The position numbers and the translations under genes are program-made. A DNA stretch of 20,041 bases from a virus: positions 1 to 20,041 of the IMG/VR virus record IMGVR_UViG_3300027969_000509; one strand, written 5' to 3'. How positions within the stretch are numbered: position 1 is the stretch's first letter; each line of letters begins with the position of its first letter. Below the pieces are notes generated by a model. It did no database searches, had not been told where the DNA came from, and saw only the letters and a list, made by a program, of their open reading frames with translations. This document shows, piece by piece, positions 1 to 6,661 of the stretch.

Positions 1-1075
1 TAAATCGTCTCCAGAAGAAAGCACTAAGCACAACCCCATAATCCATATGACGGACTCGGGTTTCTTCTGTTCCTTGGTTGTTCTTAAGTACAATAAGATC
101 ATCAAACTGATGATGCCAAATAGGATAAAATACAGTAGCACTTGCATTACGAATACCTCCTTGACTGCAACTACGTAGGTCGCCAAACCACTTCTTCAAG
201 AACGGAATCATACCTGTGTGCATGATCTCCCCACCGCGGATGGGTGAGCCTAGTGGGCGAAGTCGGCCAACCTCTAGGCCAATGCCAGCACGTTTGCTGG
301 CATACTTGGCCATCATCTCGCCACTAGCAAAAATACTATCCAAGTCATCATCACTGCGAATAAGTACGCACGAACTGAATTGTTTAGTAGGGGTACCGAG
401 ACCAGCAAGCACAGGGGTAGCAAGAGTAAATAATCCATCACTTGCGGCATTGTAGTATTCCTTTATATAACGCATTCTTGCGCTGTTGGGTTCTTCTTTA
501 TGAAAGACTGTGGCGGCAGCAACCATGTATCTAACTTGTGGAGTTTCATATGTGTGTTTTGTACTGCGATTTTTGACCAAGTACTTTTCAATCAGTTGTT
601 CAATTGCCGCACAAGAGTATAATTCATCTTTAGCATGGTCAAGCATGTTATCCATCTTGTCCCAGTCTTCTTCGGTATACCATTCCAGCAATTCTGATGT
701 GTATAATCCAGTGGATACATTTGTCTTAACAATTTCGTACAGGCGTGGAGGAGTGTAACTGCCATAAACATCCTTACGCAACATGCTAAGTCTATGCTTG
801 CCTGCCACGTACTGATAATTTGTATGTCCTACATCAGGATTTGATTCCACATCAATTAGATCTACAATGGCTCGCATGGTGATTTCATCAATTTCACGTG
901 TGCTAATACCGTTGTAAAAATGTGGTTGTGCCTTGATTTCAATCATGCTCTGACTCACATCAGCAATACCACTACACACTTTACTAATCTGGGCTTGCCA
1001 TTTTTCTACTGCTAGTGGCTCGACACTGCCACTTCTTTTAACTACATTTATAATATTCTTGCTCATATTTTCCAT
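1..1075 (-). CDS. nrdA: Ribonucleoside-diphosphate reductase alpha subunit, class I (partial, N-terminal part)
   Basis: Class Ia-type ribonucleotide reductase large subunit, which reduces NDPs to dNDPs for phage DNA synthesis together with a small subunit (NrdB) that is not in the window. About 358 residues are visible and the frame is open at the left edge. The N-terminal region resembles an ATP-cone (near VVKRSGSVEPL). The alpha-subunit core follows with DGLFTLATPVLAGLGTP and the SSCVLI cysteine, equivalent to Cys225 of E. coli. Further along are the signatures KRAGIGLEVGRLRPLGSPI, SCSQGGIRNASATVFYPIWH and RVRHMDYGV. The catalytic-site cysteine and the C-terminal cysteine pair would lie beyond the edge. 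Two in-frame ATGs, at 1075 and 1066, are possible starts. GAGGA about 12 nt upstream slightly favours 1075. It is the last visible gene of the unit that starts with the nuclease at 2266. Confidence 0.95.
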   Translation of the reverse strand, partial: MENMSKNIINVVKRSGSVEPLAVEKWQAQISKVCSGIADVSQSMIEIKAQPHFYNGISTREIDEITMRAIVDLIDVESNPDVGHTNYQYVAGKHRLSMLRKDVYGSYTPPRLYEIVKTNVSTGLYTSELLEWYTEEDWDKMDNMLDHAKDELYSCAAIEQLIEKYLVKNRSTKHTYETPQVRYMVAAATVFHKEEPNSARMRYIKEYYNAASDGLFTLATPVLAGLGTPTKQFSSCVLIRSDDDLDSIFASGEMMAKYASKRAGIGLEVGRLRPLGSPIRGGEIMHTGMIPFLKKWFGDLRSCSQGGIRNASATVFYPIWHHQFDDLIVLKNNQGTEETRVRHMDYGVVLSAFFWRRF

Positions 1076-1139
1076 TATTTGCTTGCGTCCTCAGTCAGAT
1101 TCAGACAAATACTTACCGCTGACTCATTACGCAATATCT

Positions 1140-1634
1140 TTACACTTTAACCAGTCTAGCCAGGTCGCTAGACGCCCAATGTTTCAAAATTTGGGCTTCG
1201 CTAAAATTAGCGTCAATTACTTCACCGTCATAATAATTTAATAGCTTGTTACCAAGCACTTCAACTAGTAATCTGGGTTGTTCGTTTATCACGGCTAGTA
1301 TTAAGCGGCTGTCAACACCACATAATACTAAACTATAGAACATTCCTAGCCCTTGGGCACTGGGGCAAAACGACCCGTTACTGACCAAAGTCCATGGATC
1401 TGGCCAAGTTTCTTCTCGCCAAGGGTCAAATGTTTTTGTGACCAGGGGGACAAATTTCCACCAGGTTGCAACTTCTTGACAGGCGGATTCAGCGTCCATT
1501 TCAGACAACTGTAATCTCCAGTCACGCCAGGCTTGCAACTTTCCTTGTTTATCAAAGAACCAATGTTCAGTGCTACGATGTTCCACAACGATACTTATAT
1601 TAACTTGTAATACTGTTCTACTCGTTGTAACCAC
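1140..1634 (-). CDS. Hypothetical protein between nuclease and nrdA
   Basis: I do not recognise this 164-residue protein. It is rich in tryptophan and aromatic residues, with the visible patches EHWFFDKQGK, DWRLQL, DPWTLVSNGSFCPSAQGLGM and EAQILKHW. There are no membrane segments and no obvious catalytic motif. The first codon at 1634 is GTG, which makes the 5' end overlap the last 40 nt of the nuclease gene in another frame. A second in-frame GTG at 1586 would start just after the nuclease stop. Neither has a clear Shine-Dalgarno sequence, so the start is uncertain. It is cotranscribed between nuclease and nrdA, which suggests an early or middle role in nucleotide or DNA metabolism, but that is inference only. 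Confidence 0.7.
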   Translation of the reverse strand: MVTTSRTVLQVNISIVVEHRSTEHWFFDKQGKLQAWRDWRLQLSEMDAESACQEVATWWKFVPLVTKTFDPWREETWPDPWTLVSNGSFCPSAQGLGMFYSLVLCGVDSRLILAVINEQPRLLVEVLGNKLLNYYDGEVIDANFSEAQILKHWASSDLARLVKV

Positions 1635-2266
1635 AGATCGCTGTAGTGTTTAAACTCTGCACCTTCAATGATAAAAGTTTGATACTGATTTTCCCTATCA
1701 ACCATGAACAGTACACCTTGCTGAATGTCAGTACCATGTACTTCATTGTGTGCCAGTGCGTAGGCTGTAGTTTGAATAAAGTAGTCTTGCATCCATTCAG
1801 GCTTTTTCATTTTCTTGGCCGTTTTATGGTCCATGATACTGGGCCGGCCTTTGTATACGCCACACAAGTCTGTGGTGCCAGCATACAGGCCGGGGTAGTA
1901 AAGACTTGCTTCCATGCCCCATACTTCGTCTACACCAGATAATCCGTTTTCAATAACTTGATCACTCATTGAGCGAGCTAGAACATGAATAGGAGTACTA
2001 CCTGGTGGGCGTTCGATGCCCTCAATAAAGTTCTCAATATGTTTGTGTACTAGTGTGCCTAGTCCAGCACTCTCTGTACTAATACGTTGAGCTTCTGCTT
2101 CGCCTACACGTTTTTTCCATTCATTTAAGAATGTTTTGTCTGCTGTAGAACTTAGGATTGTAGTTACACTAGGGACTCGAGAGCCATCTGGTGTAGCATA
2201 AAGACGACTAGGACCATCAATCCTAGTTAATTTTTCATATTTGAATTTGTGATTGAAAGTTATCAT
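1595..2266 (-). CDS. PD-(D/E)XK superfamily (RecB/Cas4-like) exonuclease
   Basis: A 223-residue nuclease of the PD-(D/E)XK fold, RecB-like branch. Motifs appear in the expected order. His74 lies in GTLVHKHIE (motif I), Glu119 in the core strand MEASLYY, Asp133 in YAGTTDLCG, then IMDHKT with Asp146 and Lys148 (the D-x-K variant of the E-x-K pair), and Gln165-x3-Tyr169 in QTTAYA. The likely role is a phage DNA exonuclease or end-processing enzyme that degrades host DNA or supports recombination. The family assignment is firm; the exact substrate is not visible. It begins at the ATG only 8 nt after a TATAAT box, so its mRNA may have no leader. It heads the unit that continues into the 164-aa gene and nrdA. 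Confidence 0.88.
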   Translation of the reverse strand: MITFNHKFKYEKLTRIDGPSRLYATPDGSRVPSVTTILSSTADKTFLNEWKKRVGEAEAQRISTESAGLGTLVHKHIENFIEGIERPPGSTPIHVLARSMSDQVIENGLSGVDEVWGMEASLYYPGLYAGTTDLCGVYKGRPSIMDHKTAKKMKKPEWMQDYFIQTTAYALAHNEVHGTDIQQGVLFMVDRENQYQTFIIEGAEFKHYSDLWLQRVEQYYKLI

Positions 2267-2274
2267 TGTCGTTT

Positions 2275-2303
2275 ATTATAAACGATAATAACAAAAAAGT
2301 CAA
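2275..2303 (-). promoter_or_regulatory. Sigma70-type promoter of the nuclease-nrdA unit
   Basis: On the minus strand TTGACT (2303-2298), exactly 17 nt, then a perfect TATAAT (2280-2275). The box ends 8 nt before the ATG at 2266. It directly follows the terminator of the preceding late unit, so it resets transcription for an early/middle operon read by host RNA polymerase. Confidence 0.85.
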
Positions 2304-2310
2304 GGACTAT

Positions 2311-2337
2311 TTTAAAAAGTGTTGTAAAAATACAACA
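2311..2337 (-). terminator. Intrinsic terminator of the 3642-2341 late unit
   Basis: On the minus strand a 7-bp perfect stem TGTTGTA / TACAACA with a TTTT loop is followed by CTTTTTAAA. It lies 4 nt after the stop of the 115-aa gene. The stem is AT-rich but perfect, and its position between a stop codon and a new promoter is convincing. Confidence 0.75.
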
Positions 2338-2340
2338 GTA

Positions 2341-2688
2341 TTACCAAGCAATGACCCACTGGAAAGTGGTTTGTGTAACTGGGTTCATCTGACGGTCTAT
2401 TGTATAACCAAGGTCACTGAAGTACAGTACAACTTTATTCATTTGTAAAACTTTCTGACGGTCTTCTCTTGATCCTACCCAAGTATCATAATACTCTGCG
2501 GCCATTGCATAACCCACATCAGCGGCATTTTTTGCCATTGTGCTGGTTGTTGAAACAGTAACTTGTACAGCACCATCTGCGCTGGCCAATAGCACTTCTT
2601 CTTCGAGGTCGCGTATTTCTCTCAAAACATAAATGTCTTGTAATGACTTAACACGAGCCTCTGCGGCTGTTAACATTACTCTACTCAT
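2341..2688 (-). CDS. Hypothetical late protein, 115 aa
   Basis: Not recognised. The N-terminal half is probably helical (AEARVKSLQDIYVLREIRDL). A Ser/Thr/Ala stretch follows around residues 43-60, then an aromatic C-terminal part ending in FQWVIAW. There is no signal peptide or membrane helix. It overlaps the previous gene by ATGA (start at 2688), indicating translational coupling, and is the last gene before the terminator at 2311-2337. It lies downstream of the GCTAAATA late motif at 3659-3666, so it is probably made late and may be a virion or assembly protein. That role is inferred from transcriptional context only. Confidence 0.82.
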   Translation of the reverse strand: MSRVMLTAAEARVKSLQDIYVLREIRDLEEEVLLASADGAVQVTVSTTSTMAKNAADVGYAMAAEYYDTWVGSREDRQKVLQMNKVVLYFSDLGYTIDRQMNPVTQTTFQWVIAW

Positions 2689-3026
2689 ATTCCTAAATCC
2701 TTGCGAGCTTGGCTAATAGCATCTTTATTAACTTTATTTTTGTTTTCTTCTGCTTGTGCTTCTGTATCAGCAGATGGTACTGTTGTTAAAATTATTTCAT
2801 TGTTATTAACATCTGCTACAAGATTATTATTCTTAGCTTTGAATGTGGCGATCAATCCGCGAATGGCATTAACTTGGCCAGCGGCACTGAAACCCATTCG
2901 GTTCAATTGGTCTACCATGGCATTCATAGGAATTTTTGCTACACCATCATTTTGATTTTTAATAATCAACATTTTGATGGCGTTGGCAAAATTCTTATCA
3001 ACTGTGGCTAGTTCACTCAATACCAC
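2685..3026 (-). CDS. Hypothetical late protein, 113 aa
   Basis: Not recognised. Residues 1-70 look helical and basic to neutral (NFANAIKMLIIKNQNDGVAK, then MVDQLNRMGFSAAGQVNAIRGLIATFKAKNNN). A short beta-like segment (NEIILTTVP) and a charged Glu/Lys/Asn tail follow. The start is a GTG at 3026, supported by GGGAGA six nt upstream inside the end of the preceding gene, which gives a 14-nt overlap. A TTG two codons later is a weaker alternative. It is coupled to the following gene through ATGA. Its position in the late unit suggests a structural or head-internal role, unproven. Confidence 0.82.
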   Translation of the reverse strand: MVLSELATVDKNFANAIKMLIIKNQNDGVAKIPMNAMVDQLNRMGFSAAGQVNAIRGLIATFKAKNNNLVADVNNNEIILTTVPSADTEAQAEENKNKVNKDAISQARKDLGI

Positions 3027-3642
3027 TCTTCATCTCCCTGCCAGTGGTTTCACCTTCTGGACCTGAACTACTTGGGAAAATAGGAGCCGATGCATCAGCT
3101 GGTTCGCCTGACATGTCAGGACTTGCTACTTGACCGCCACTTGTCAATGAAGTGATAGCTGAGTCTAGTGTATTCTTAGTGTCCATTAAAGCTGTAATTG
3201 CCGCATCCAATGCTGCCTTAACAGTTTGGGCATACTGCTCGCCTGCGGCATCACCAAAGCGTTCTTTGATTTGATCAACCAAGGTGATCATATCGCTGCC
3301 TAGCATGTCAGCAACATCTTCAATCATGCCTTGGAATTCATGGTTCATTGCTTTGGCCGCAATAACTACTTCAGCTTGCTCAATATCAGCATCATCTAGC
3401 TCGCCTTCAAAAAGCACTGCATCAACGTTGGCCATTTCTTCATAAATTTCTCTATGAAGGATAGCTCGTGTATAAGCTTGTCCACCCTTGCTTGCTAAAA
3501 TGTTAATTTCTTCGTTAACACGGGCTAGCTCTGTTCTCAGGCGTCTTCCGCCCATGCTTTCAACTACAATGCTTTCTTTGCGTAATGCAGATCTAGCGGC
3601 TTGTGCTGGTGTTTTTATAGTTGTAATATCATTAAATTTCAT
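3013..3642 (-). CDS. Hypothetical late protein, 209 aa, possible virion or prohead component
   Basis: Not recognised by name. It is mostly helical and acidic. Residues 1-90 are charged (RSALRKESIVVESMGGRRLR, then a predicted helix around TELARVNEEINIL). A central acidic segment ELDDADIEQAEVV is followed by long Ala-rich helices to about residue 165. A low-complexity Gly/Ser/Pro/Ala tail, roughly residues 166-200, ends the protein. Disordered tails of this type are common in phage structural and scaffold proteins, which is suggestive only. It is the first gene after the late motif GCTAAATA, with a good ribosome site (CGGAGAAC) 8 nt before the ATG. Two coupled genes follow it. Confidence 0.85.
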   Translation of the reverse strand: MKFNDITTIKTPAQAARSALRKESIVVESMGGRRLRTELARVNEEINILASKGGQAYTRAILHREIYEEMANVDAVLFEGELDDADIEQAEVVIAAKAMNHEFQGMIEDVADMLGSDMITLVDQIKERFGDAAGEQYAQTVKAALDAAITALMDTKNTLDSAITSLTSGGQVASPDMSGEPADASAPIFPSSSGPEGETTGREMKSGIE

Positions 3643-3658
3643 AATGTTCTCCGTAATC

Positions 3659-3666
3659 TATTTAGC
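3659..3666 (-). promoter_or_regulatory. Late-type promoter box GCTAAATA upstream of the 209-aa gene
   Basis: A perfect GCTAAATA on the minus strand, overlapping the stop codon of the basic-protein gene and 16 nt before the ATG at 3642. It resembles the T4 late -10 box TATAAATA read by the gp55 sigma factor. One of five perfect copies in the window, all at gene starts. Confidence 0.65.
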
Positions 3667-3928
3667 GTCTTTTTTTGTTTAACTTGGTCACACGTTTACT
3701 TAGTGGGTTAAATTTCTTGGTACGTTTGATTTTCATTGCAATTCTGCCACGCATTTTGGCTTTTGTGCGCTTAAAACGTAAACGCTTTTTGATGTCAATT
3801 TTCTTGCTACAACTACTAGCGGCGCTAACAACTCTACCACGTTTGCGTCCAGAAGTACAGCGAACTTTGCGCTTGATTTTTTTACCACTTCTGGCCCAGA
3901 CTATTTTAGCTTCAACTAGTATTTTCAT
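3662..3928 (-). CDS. Very basic small protein, 88 aa, possible DNA-associated head protein
   Basis: 37 of 88 residues are Lys or Arg and only two are acidic, so the predicted charge is extremely positive. It has two cysteines (in VRCTSGRKRGRVV and SSCSKKID) that could bind metal or form a disulfide, and a Lys/Arg-rich C-terminal half with KRT repeats (FKRTKAK, IKRTKKF). The composition suits nucleic-acid binding or DNA packaging in the capsid. I recall similar small basic proteins in marine T4-like phages but cannot give a firm name. It lies 3 nt after the coiled-coil/membrane gene and shares its late promoter. The opposite-strand frame here is a shadow. Confidence 0.82.
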   Translation of the reverse strand: MKILVEAKIVWARSGKKIKRKVRCTSGRKRGRVVSAASSCSKKIDIKKRLRFKRTKAKMRGRIAMKIKRTKKFNPLSKRVTKLNKKRR

Positions 3929-3931
3929 TTA

Positions 3932-4216
3932 TTATTTTTGCAAATGTGTGATTACATAACCCAACATTGCTAATAAACCTACAATTACAGTTGCAGTAGA
4001 TGTAACCATAATCTTGAATTTCTCATCTTTTGCGCTACTTAACATGGACTTGATGTCACTCATTGCCCTTGAATTTTCTATCTTAAATGCATTAAAATCA
4101 CCATGTAGATGATCCAACCCACTCTCAACATCTTTAAACTTTTCTTCTAGACGAGCGTATCGCTCAGCACACAATTCAACGTGCATTTCTAGGCTTGAAC
4201 TTTCTGTGATAGCCAT
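3932..4216 (-). CDS. Small coiled-coil protein with C-terminal membrane helix
   Basis: A 94-residue protein in two parts. Residues 10-65 form a charged, heptad-like helical region (ERYARLEEKFKDVESGLDHL). Residues 69-90 form one strongly hydrophobic segment (IMVTSTATVIVGLLAMLGYV) ending in HLQK. This layout resembles XhlA-type and related tail-anchored phage membrane proteins, so a role in lysis or membrane attachment is possible, but no family signature settles it. AAAGAG lies 5 nt before the ATG. A GCTAAATA late motif stands 117 nt upstream, leaving an unusually long untranslated leader. It is followed directly by the basic protein. Confidence 0.82.
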   Translation of the reverse strand: MAITESSSLEMHVELCAERYARLEEKFKDVESGLDHLHGDFNAFKIENSRAMSDIKSMLSSAKDEKFKIMVTSTATVIVGLLAMLGYVITHLQK

Positions 4217-4333
4217 TTAACTCTTTACCCATAGATAATTCACACAAGGTGATTCATATCAGCAGTGTGATTTTTTAACGAGCCATAATGGAGCCAGGGT
4301 GAGTTGTGTACTAACGTTGTTTTTATTATGCTG
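4217..4333 (-). other. Long 5' leader between late motif and the coiled-coil/membrane gene
   Basis: About 117 nt with no ORF beyond a few codons. On the minus strand it holds a TCACAC...GTGTGA inverted repeat (6-bp arms, 19-nt loop) and a small CCATTATGG odd palindrome. No recognised riboswitch or terminator was seen. Confidence 0.4.
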
Positions 4334-4341
4334 TATTTAGC
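4334..4341 (-). promoter_or_regulatory. Late-type promoter box GCTAAATA upstream of 4216-3662
   Basis: A perfect GCTAAATA on the minus strand, 4 nt beyond the stop of the 136-aa gene. It is the only copy that stands far (117 nt) from the next ATG. Confidence 0.6.
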
Positions 4342-4345
4342 AAAT

Positions 4346-4756
4346 TTAGAAAGTTTCGTGGCGTATAAAAAACATATTAGTCTCAGGTCCTGATGTAATA
4401 GCGCGGCCTGGTAGGGTAACAGTTTCAGTGAGTCCAACAGTCATGTACTGTTCGTTTGATTCAATTGACAATGTTTCTTCTGTCATTTGTCCAACACCAC
4501 TGGCAATCCATTTTAAACACCACACTCGTTGTTTACCCGAGTAAGCTTCTCCAAAGATTTCAGTCCCTAAGTCTTGGTTTTCAAAACACTCAACACTGGC
4601 CAACAGTGGTTGACCACGAGCGGCCACAATGCTCATGAGTGTGGCTAAATTATCTCGCCCATCTGGGCCAATATCATATAATGTCCACGCAGAAAAGAAT
4701 TCAGGATCTCCACCAAAGTGAGAACCCGGAATTGTGTACGACTTTTTGTCAGACAT
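4346..4756 (-). CDS. Hypothetical late protein, 136 aa
   Basis: Not recognised. Probably a soluble beta-rich protein. It carries GSHFGGDPEFFSAWTLYDIG near the start, a central VWCLKWIASGVGQM, and a strand-rich C-terminus (YMTVGLTETVTLPG, NMFFIRHETF). There are no signal peptide and no membrane segments. The start ATG overlaps the stop of the preceding gene by one nucleotide (TAATG), so the two are translationally coupled. It is the last gene of the five-gene late unit that begins at 8108. A virion or assembly role is inferred from that context alone. Confidence 0.83.
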   Translation of the reverse strand: MSDKKSYTIPGSHFGGDPEFFSAWTLYDIGPDGRDNLATLMSIVAARGQPLLASVECFENQDLGTEIFGEAYSGKQRVWCLKWIASGVGQMTEETLSIESNEQYMTVGLTETVTLPGRAITSGPETNMFFIRHETF

Positions 4757-5505
4757 TACATGTTTCTTCCAATTGCATAACCCACAGCAAACCCGCCTGC
4801 GGCTTTGGCTACACCAGATAAAAATCCATTCCCAGACCTTGACCCAACAATTGAGCCAGCACCCACTGCCGCAAGTTCTGCATTGCCAACATCAGTAAGT
4901 TCCATTCCCTTGTTTCTAGCTAATGCTTCTAGTACAGGTAGTAACTCACTACGACGGCCACGCAATCTGTAATACTGTAGTAGACGGGTAACACATAATT
5001 GATGCTGAATAGTTGTTAAATTTTCCCAGTCTGTAATTAGACGTCTTAGACTTTTGTAGTTGCTGATGTCAATGCCCATCTGGCCTTCAAGCCTATACAT
5101 AATACGAATAGCAGTGGTACGATCAAGTGTACCACTTGCAATACCACGGAGGAAATCTTTTACTAGTTTTGCATTGGTATGTAATTGAGTTGCCAGTGCT
5201 GAATTTTGTTCTCCAGCCTTTAACAACGATGCAGTGTGCCCGGTTGGGTATAGCATGATGTGCAGGCCTTGGTATAGGTCTGTACCGCCAACTCTCGGAG
5301 TTGTAAAATTTGCAAACGACATTGTACGAGTTGCGTACTCTTGTGCAAATGGACGAGTTTCAAATTCCTTACTCAACATGTAAAGTGTAAGCAAGTTAAG
5401 AAATACACTATCAACTGTATCACGCAAGGTTAACTGATTAAGATAGTTGTTACGAAACATTTTGCTTTCGTTGCAGTTCTCTTTAATAAAACTAAAGTCT
5501 TCCAT
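4756..5505 (-). CDS. Hypothetical late protein, 249 aa, with Gly/Ala-rich hydrophobic C-terminus
   Basis: Not recognised. Residues 1-200 are helical with several Arg/Leu-rich segments (ITDWENLTTIQHQL, RLLQYYRLRGRRSEL). The last 40 residues are small, glycine- and alanine-rich and mildly hydrophobic (ELAAVGAGSIVGS, then GVAKAAGGFAVGYAIGRNM). That tail resembles glycine-zipper or membrane-interacting segments and could mark a protein that inserts into a membrane or packs tightly in a virion. The gene starts 1 nt after the stop of the ligase-like gene and is coupled to the 136-aa gene. Its late-unit position suggests a structural function, unproven. Confidence 0.84.
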   Translation of the reverse strand: MEDFSFIKENCNESKMFRNNYLNQLTLRDTVDSVFLNLLTLYMLSKEFETRPFAQEYATRTMSFANFTTPRVGGTDLYQGLHIMLYPTGHTASLLKAGEQNSALATQLHTNAKLVKDFLRGIASGTLDRTTAIRIMYRLEGQMGIDISNYKSLRRLITDWENLTTIQHQLCVTRLLQYYRLRGRRSELLPVLEALARNKGMELTDVGNAELAAVGAGSIVGSRSGNGFLSGVAKAAGGFAVGYAIGRNM

Positions 5506-5506
5506 A

Positions 5507-6661
5507 TTATACCTTTTTCATAAACACAGGTCTGTTTACAATTTTAATTTTACCATGTGGTGTATCTGACACAAACCCTTCGTGTCCTGGTTCATCTCTA
5601 ACTGTGGCTGTAACTGCCGCATCATGTCCAGCATGTGCATCCAGTTGCGTTTTTAACTTGTATTTGAGTGCAACTAATTTATTGGCAACTTCAAACACTC
5701 CGGTAAATCCAGCCTTGTTCTTACTAATGTGATCTAGCACATTTTGTAGCTTGTTGGCTGTTAGTTTGCTTCTCATTGGATCTTGTAACCAGGCCATAAA
5801 ATCTTTACTACTCAGGCCTTGTTGCCCAATGCCAGCTCTGTAATTTAAATAACTCTTAAAGATATCTGGTAAGTTAGAAATTTTCAATGAGCTTATTGAA
5901 AAGTTGTCTAGCAACTTGTCAATGGCATTGCCATATTTTTTAATAACGTTGTCCACTTGTGCAATGTCTTCTTCGGATAATTCAAAAGGAGCAGATCTAA
6001 CCTGCATTACAGGGCTTAGTACAACAAGTCCAGGACTAGGTTTCAGCTTTTCAATTTCAGCAGGTGTCATTGCTCTTGGCTCTTCTTCTGCGGTGCTTGT
6101 AAAGTAGCTATGCACAACAATACCTGCTTTGCTTGCTTTAATTTTCTTACCCAAGTCACTGGCCGGGTCAATTGTGTACTTTACCTTTAATGGCTGTATT
6201 TCAATTACTCCGTCGTGTACTACAGGAGTACTCATCCACATGATGTCACCTTGGACAAAGCCACGAAACTTGGCAGGAACAATCTTCTCCAGCATCGGAT
6301 ACAGACTAGCAATTTGTGTTGAGTATTCCAAACGTCCTTGGTCATCTGGTTTGCGATTGTAAATCATGTCACGGAACATTTTAGCACTACGAGCCATGCC
6401 ATCATATTTTTTGGCACCAAAGCCGGCCTTGTCAGTCATGATGAAACCATTTTCATCTCGACCAAATATAATTGCAGGAGTACCATCCCACTTGACTGAG
6501 TTAACAGTAGGATCAACTGCCGCGTGTTTCATTGCATCAAGTGCTCGTTGTGCACCGCCGCTGCCTTCTTCAAATACCAAGTCTTCTGGATGGTCAATAC
6601 GAGCCTTGGCTTCTGACAGCAGGGACTTCTTTTTGTATGTTGCTATTTCAAATATTTTCAT
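5507..6661 (-). CDS. Nucleotidyltransferase/ligase-like protein (resembles DUF6267-type phage proteins)
   Basis: A 384-residue protein with motifs, in order, of the covalent nucleotidyltransferase (DNA/RNA ligase, capping enzyme) superfamily. Motif I is KWDG at 57-60 in NSVKWDGTPAIIFGRD. A motif III-like FVQGDIMW lies at 135-142 and a possible IIIa strand AGIVVHSYF at 179-187. Motif IV is EGFV at 361-364 and motif V is KIKIVN at 371-376. A helical insert (about 230-345) separates IIIa from IV. Lys57 would be the AMP/GMP-linked lysine. From memory it matches a family of unknown function common in T4-like phages of marine hosts (N-terminal signature HPEDLVFEEGS...GA). The ligase link is my inference from motif order. 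It lies in a late unit rather than with replication genes. It overlaps the preceding gene by ATGA. Confidence 0.8.
   Translation of the reverse strand: MKIFEIATYKKKSLLSEAKARIDHPEDLVFEEGSGGAQRALDAMKHAAVDPTVNSVKWDGTPAIIFGRDENGFIMTDKAGFGAKKYDGMARSAKMFRDMIYNRKPDDQGRLEYSTQIASLYPMLEKIVPAKFRGFVQGDIMWMSTPVVHDGVIEIQPLKVKYTIDPASDLGKKIKASKAGIVVHSYFTSTAEEEPRAMTPAEIEKLKPSPGLVVLSPVMQVRSAPFELSEEDIAQVDNVIKKYGNAIDKLLDNFSISSLKISNLPDIFKSYLNYRAGIGQQGLSSKDFMAWLQDPMRSKLTANKLQNVLDHISKNKAGFTGVFEVANKLVALKYKLKTQLDAHAGHDAAVTATVRDEPGHEGFVSDTPHGKIKIVNRPVFMKKV

Noticed and set aside
216-758. Plus-strand frames opposite nrdA
   Set aside because: They lie entirely antisense to a clear, well-conserved NrdA frame and have no ribosome sites.
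1076-1139. Possible tRNA or small RNA between the 164-aa gene and nrdA
   Set aside because: No cloverleaf or stable stem could be drawn; only 64 nt, probably just a leader.
3675-3959. 94-aa hydrophobic plus-strand frame that looks like a membrane protein
   Set aside because: It is the reverse complement of the Lys/Arg-rich gene; Lys codons on one strand read as Phe/Leu on the other, so the hydrophobicity is an artefact.
4240-4437. 65-aa frame spanning the leader of the coiled-coil/membrane gene
   Set aside because: It overlaps the end of the 136-aa gene and crosses the late box; composition is not protein-like and there is no ribosome site.
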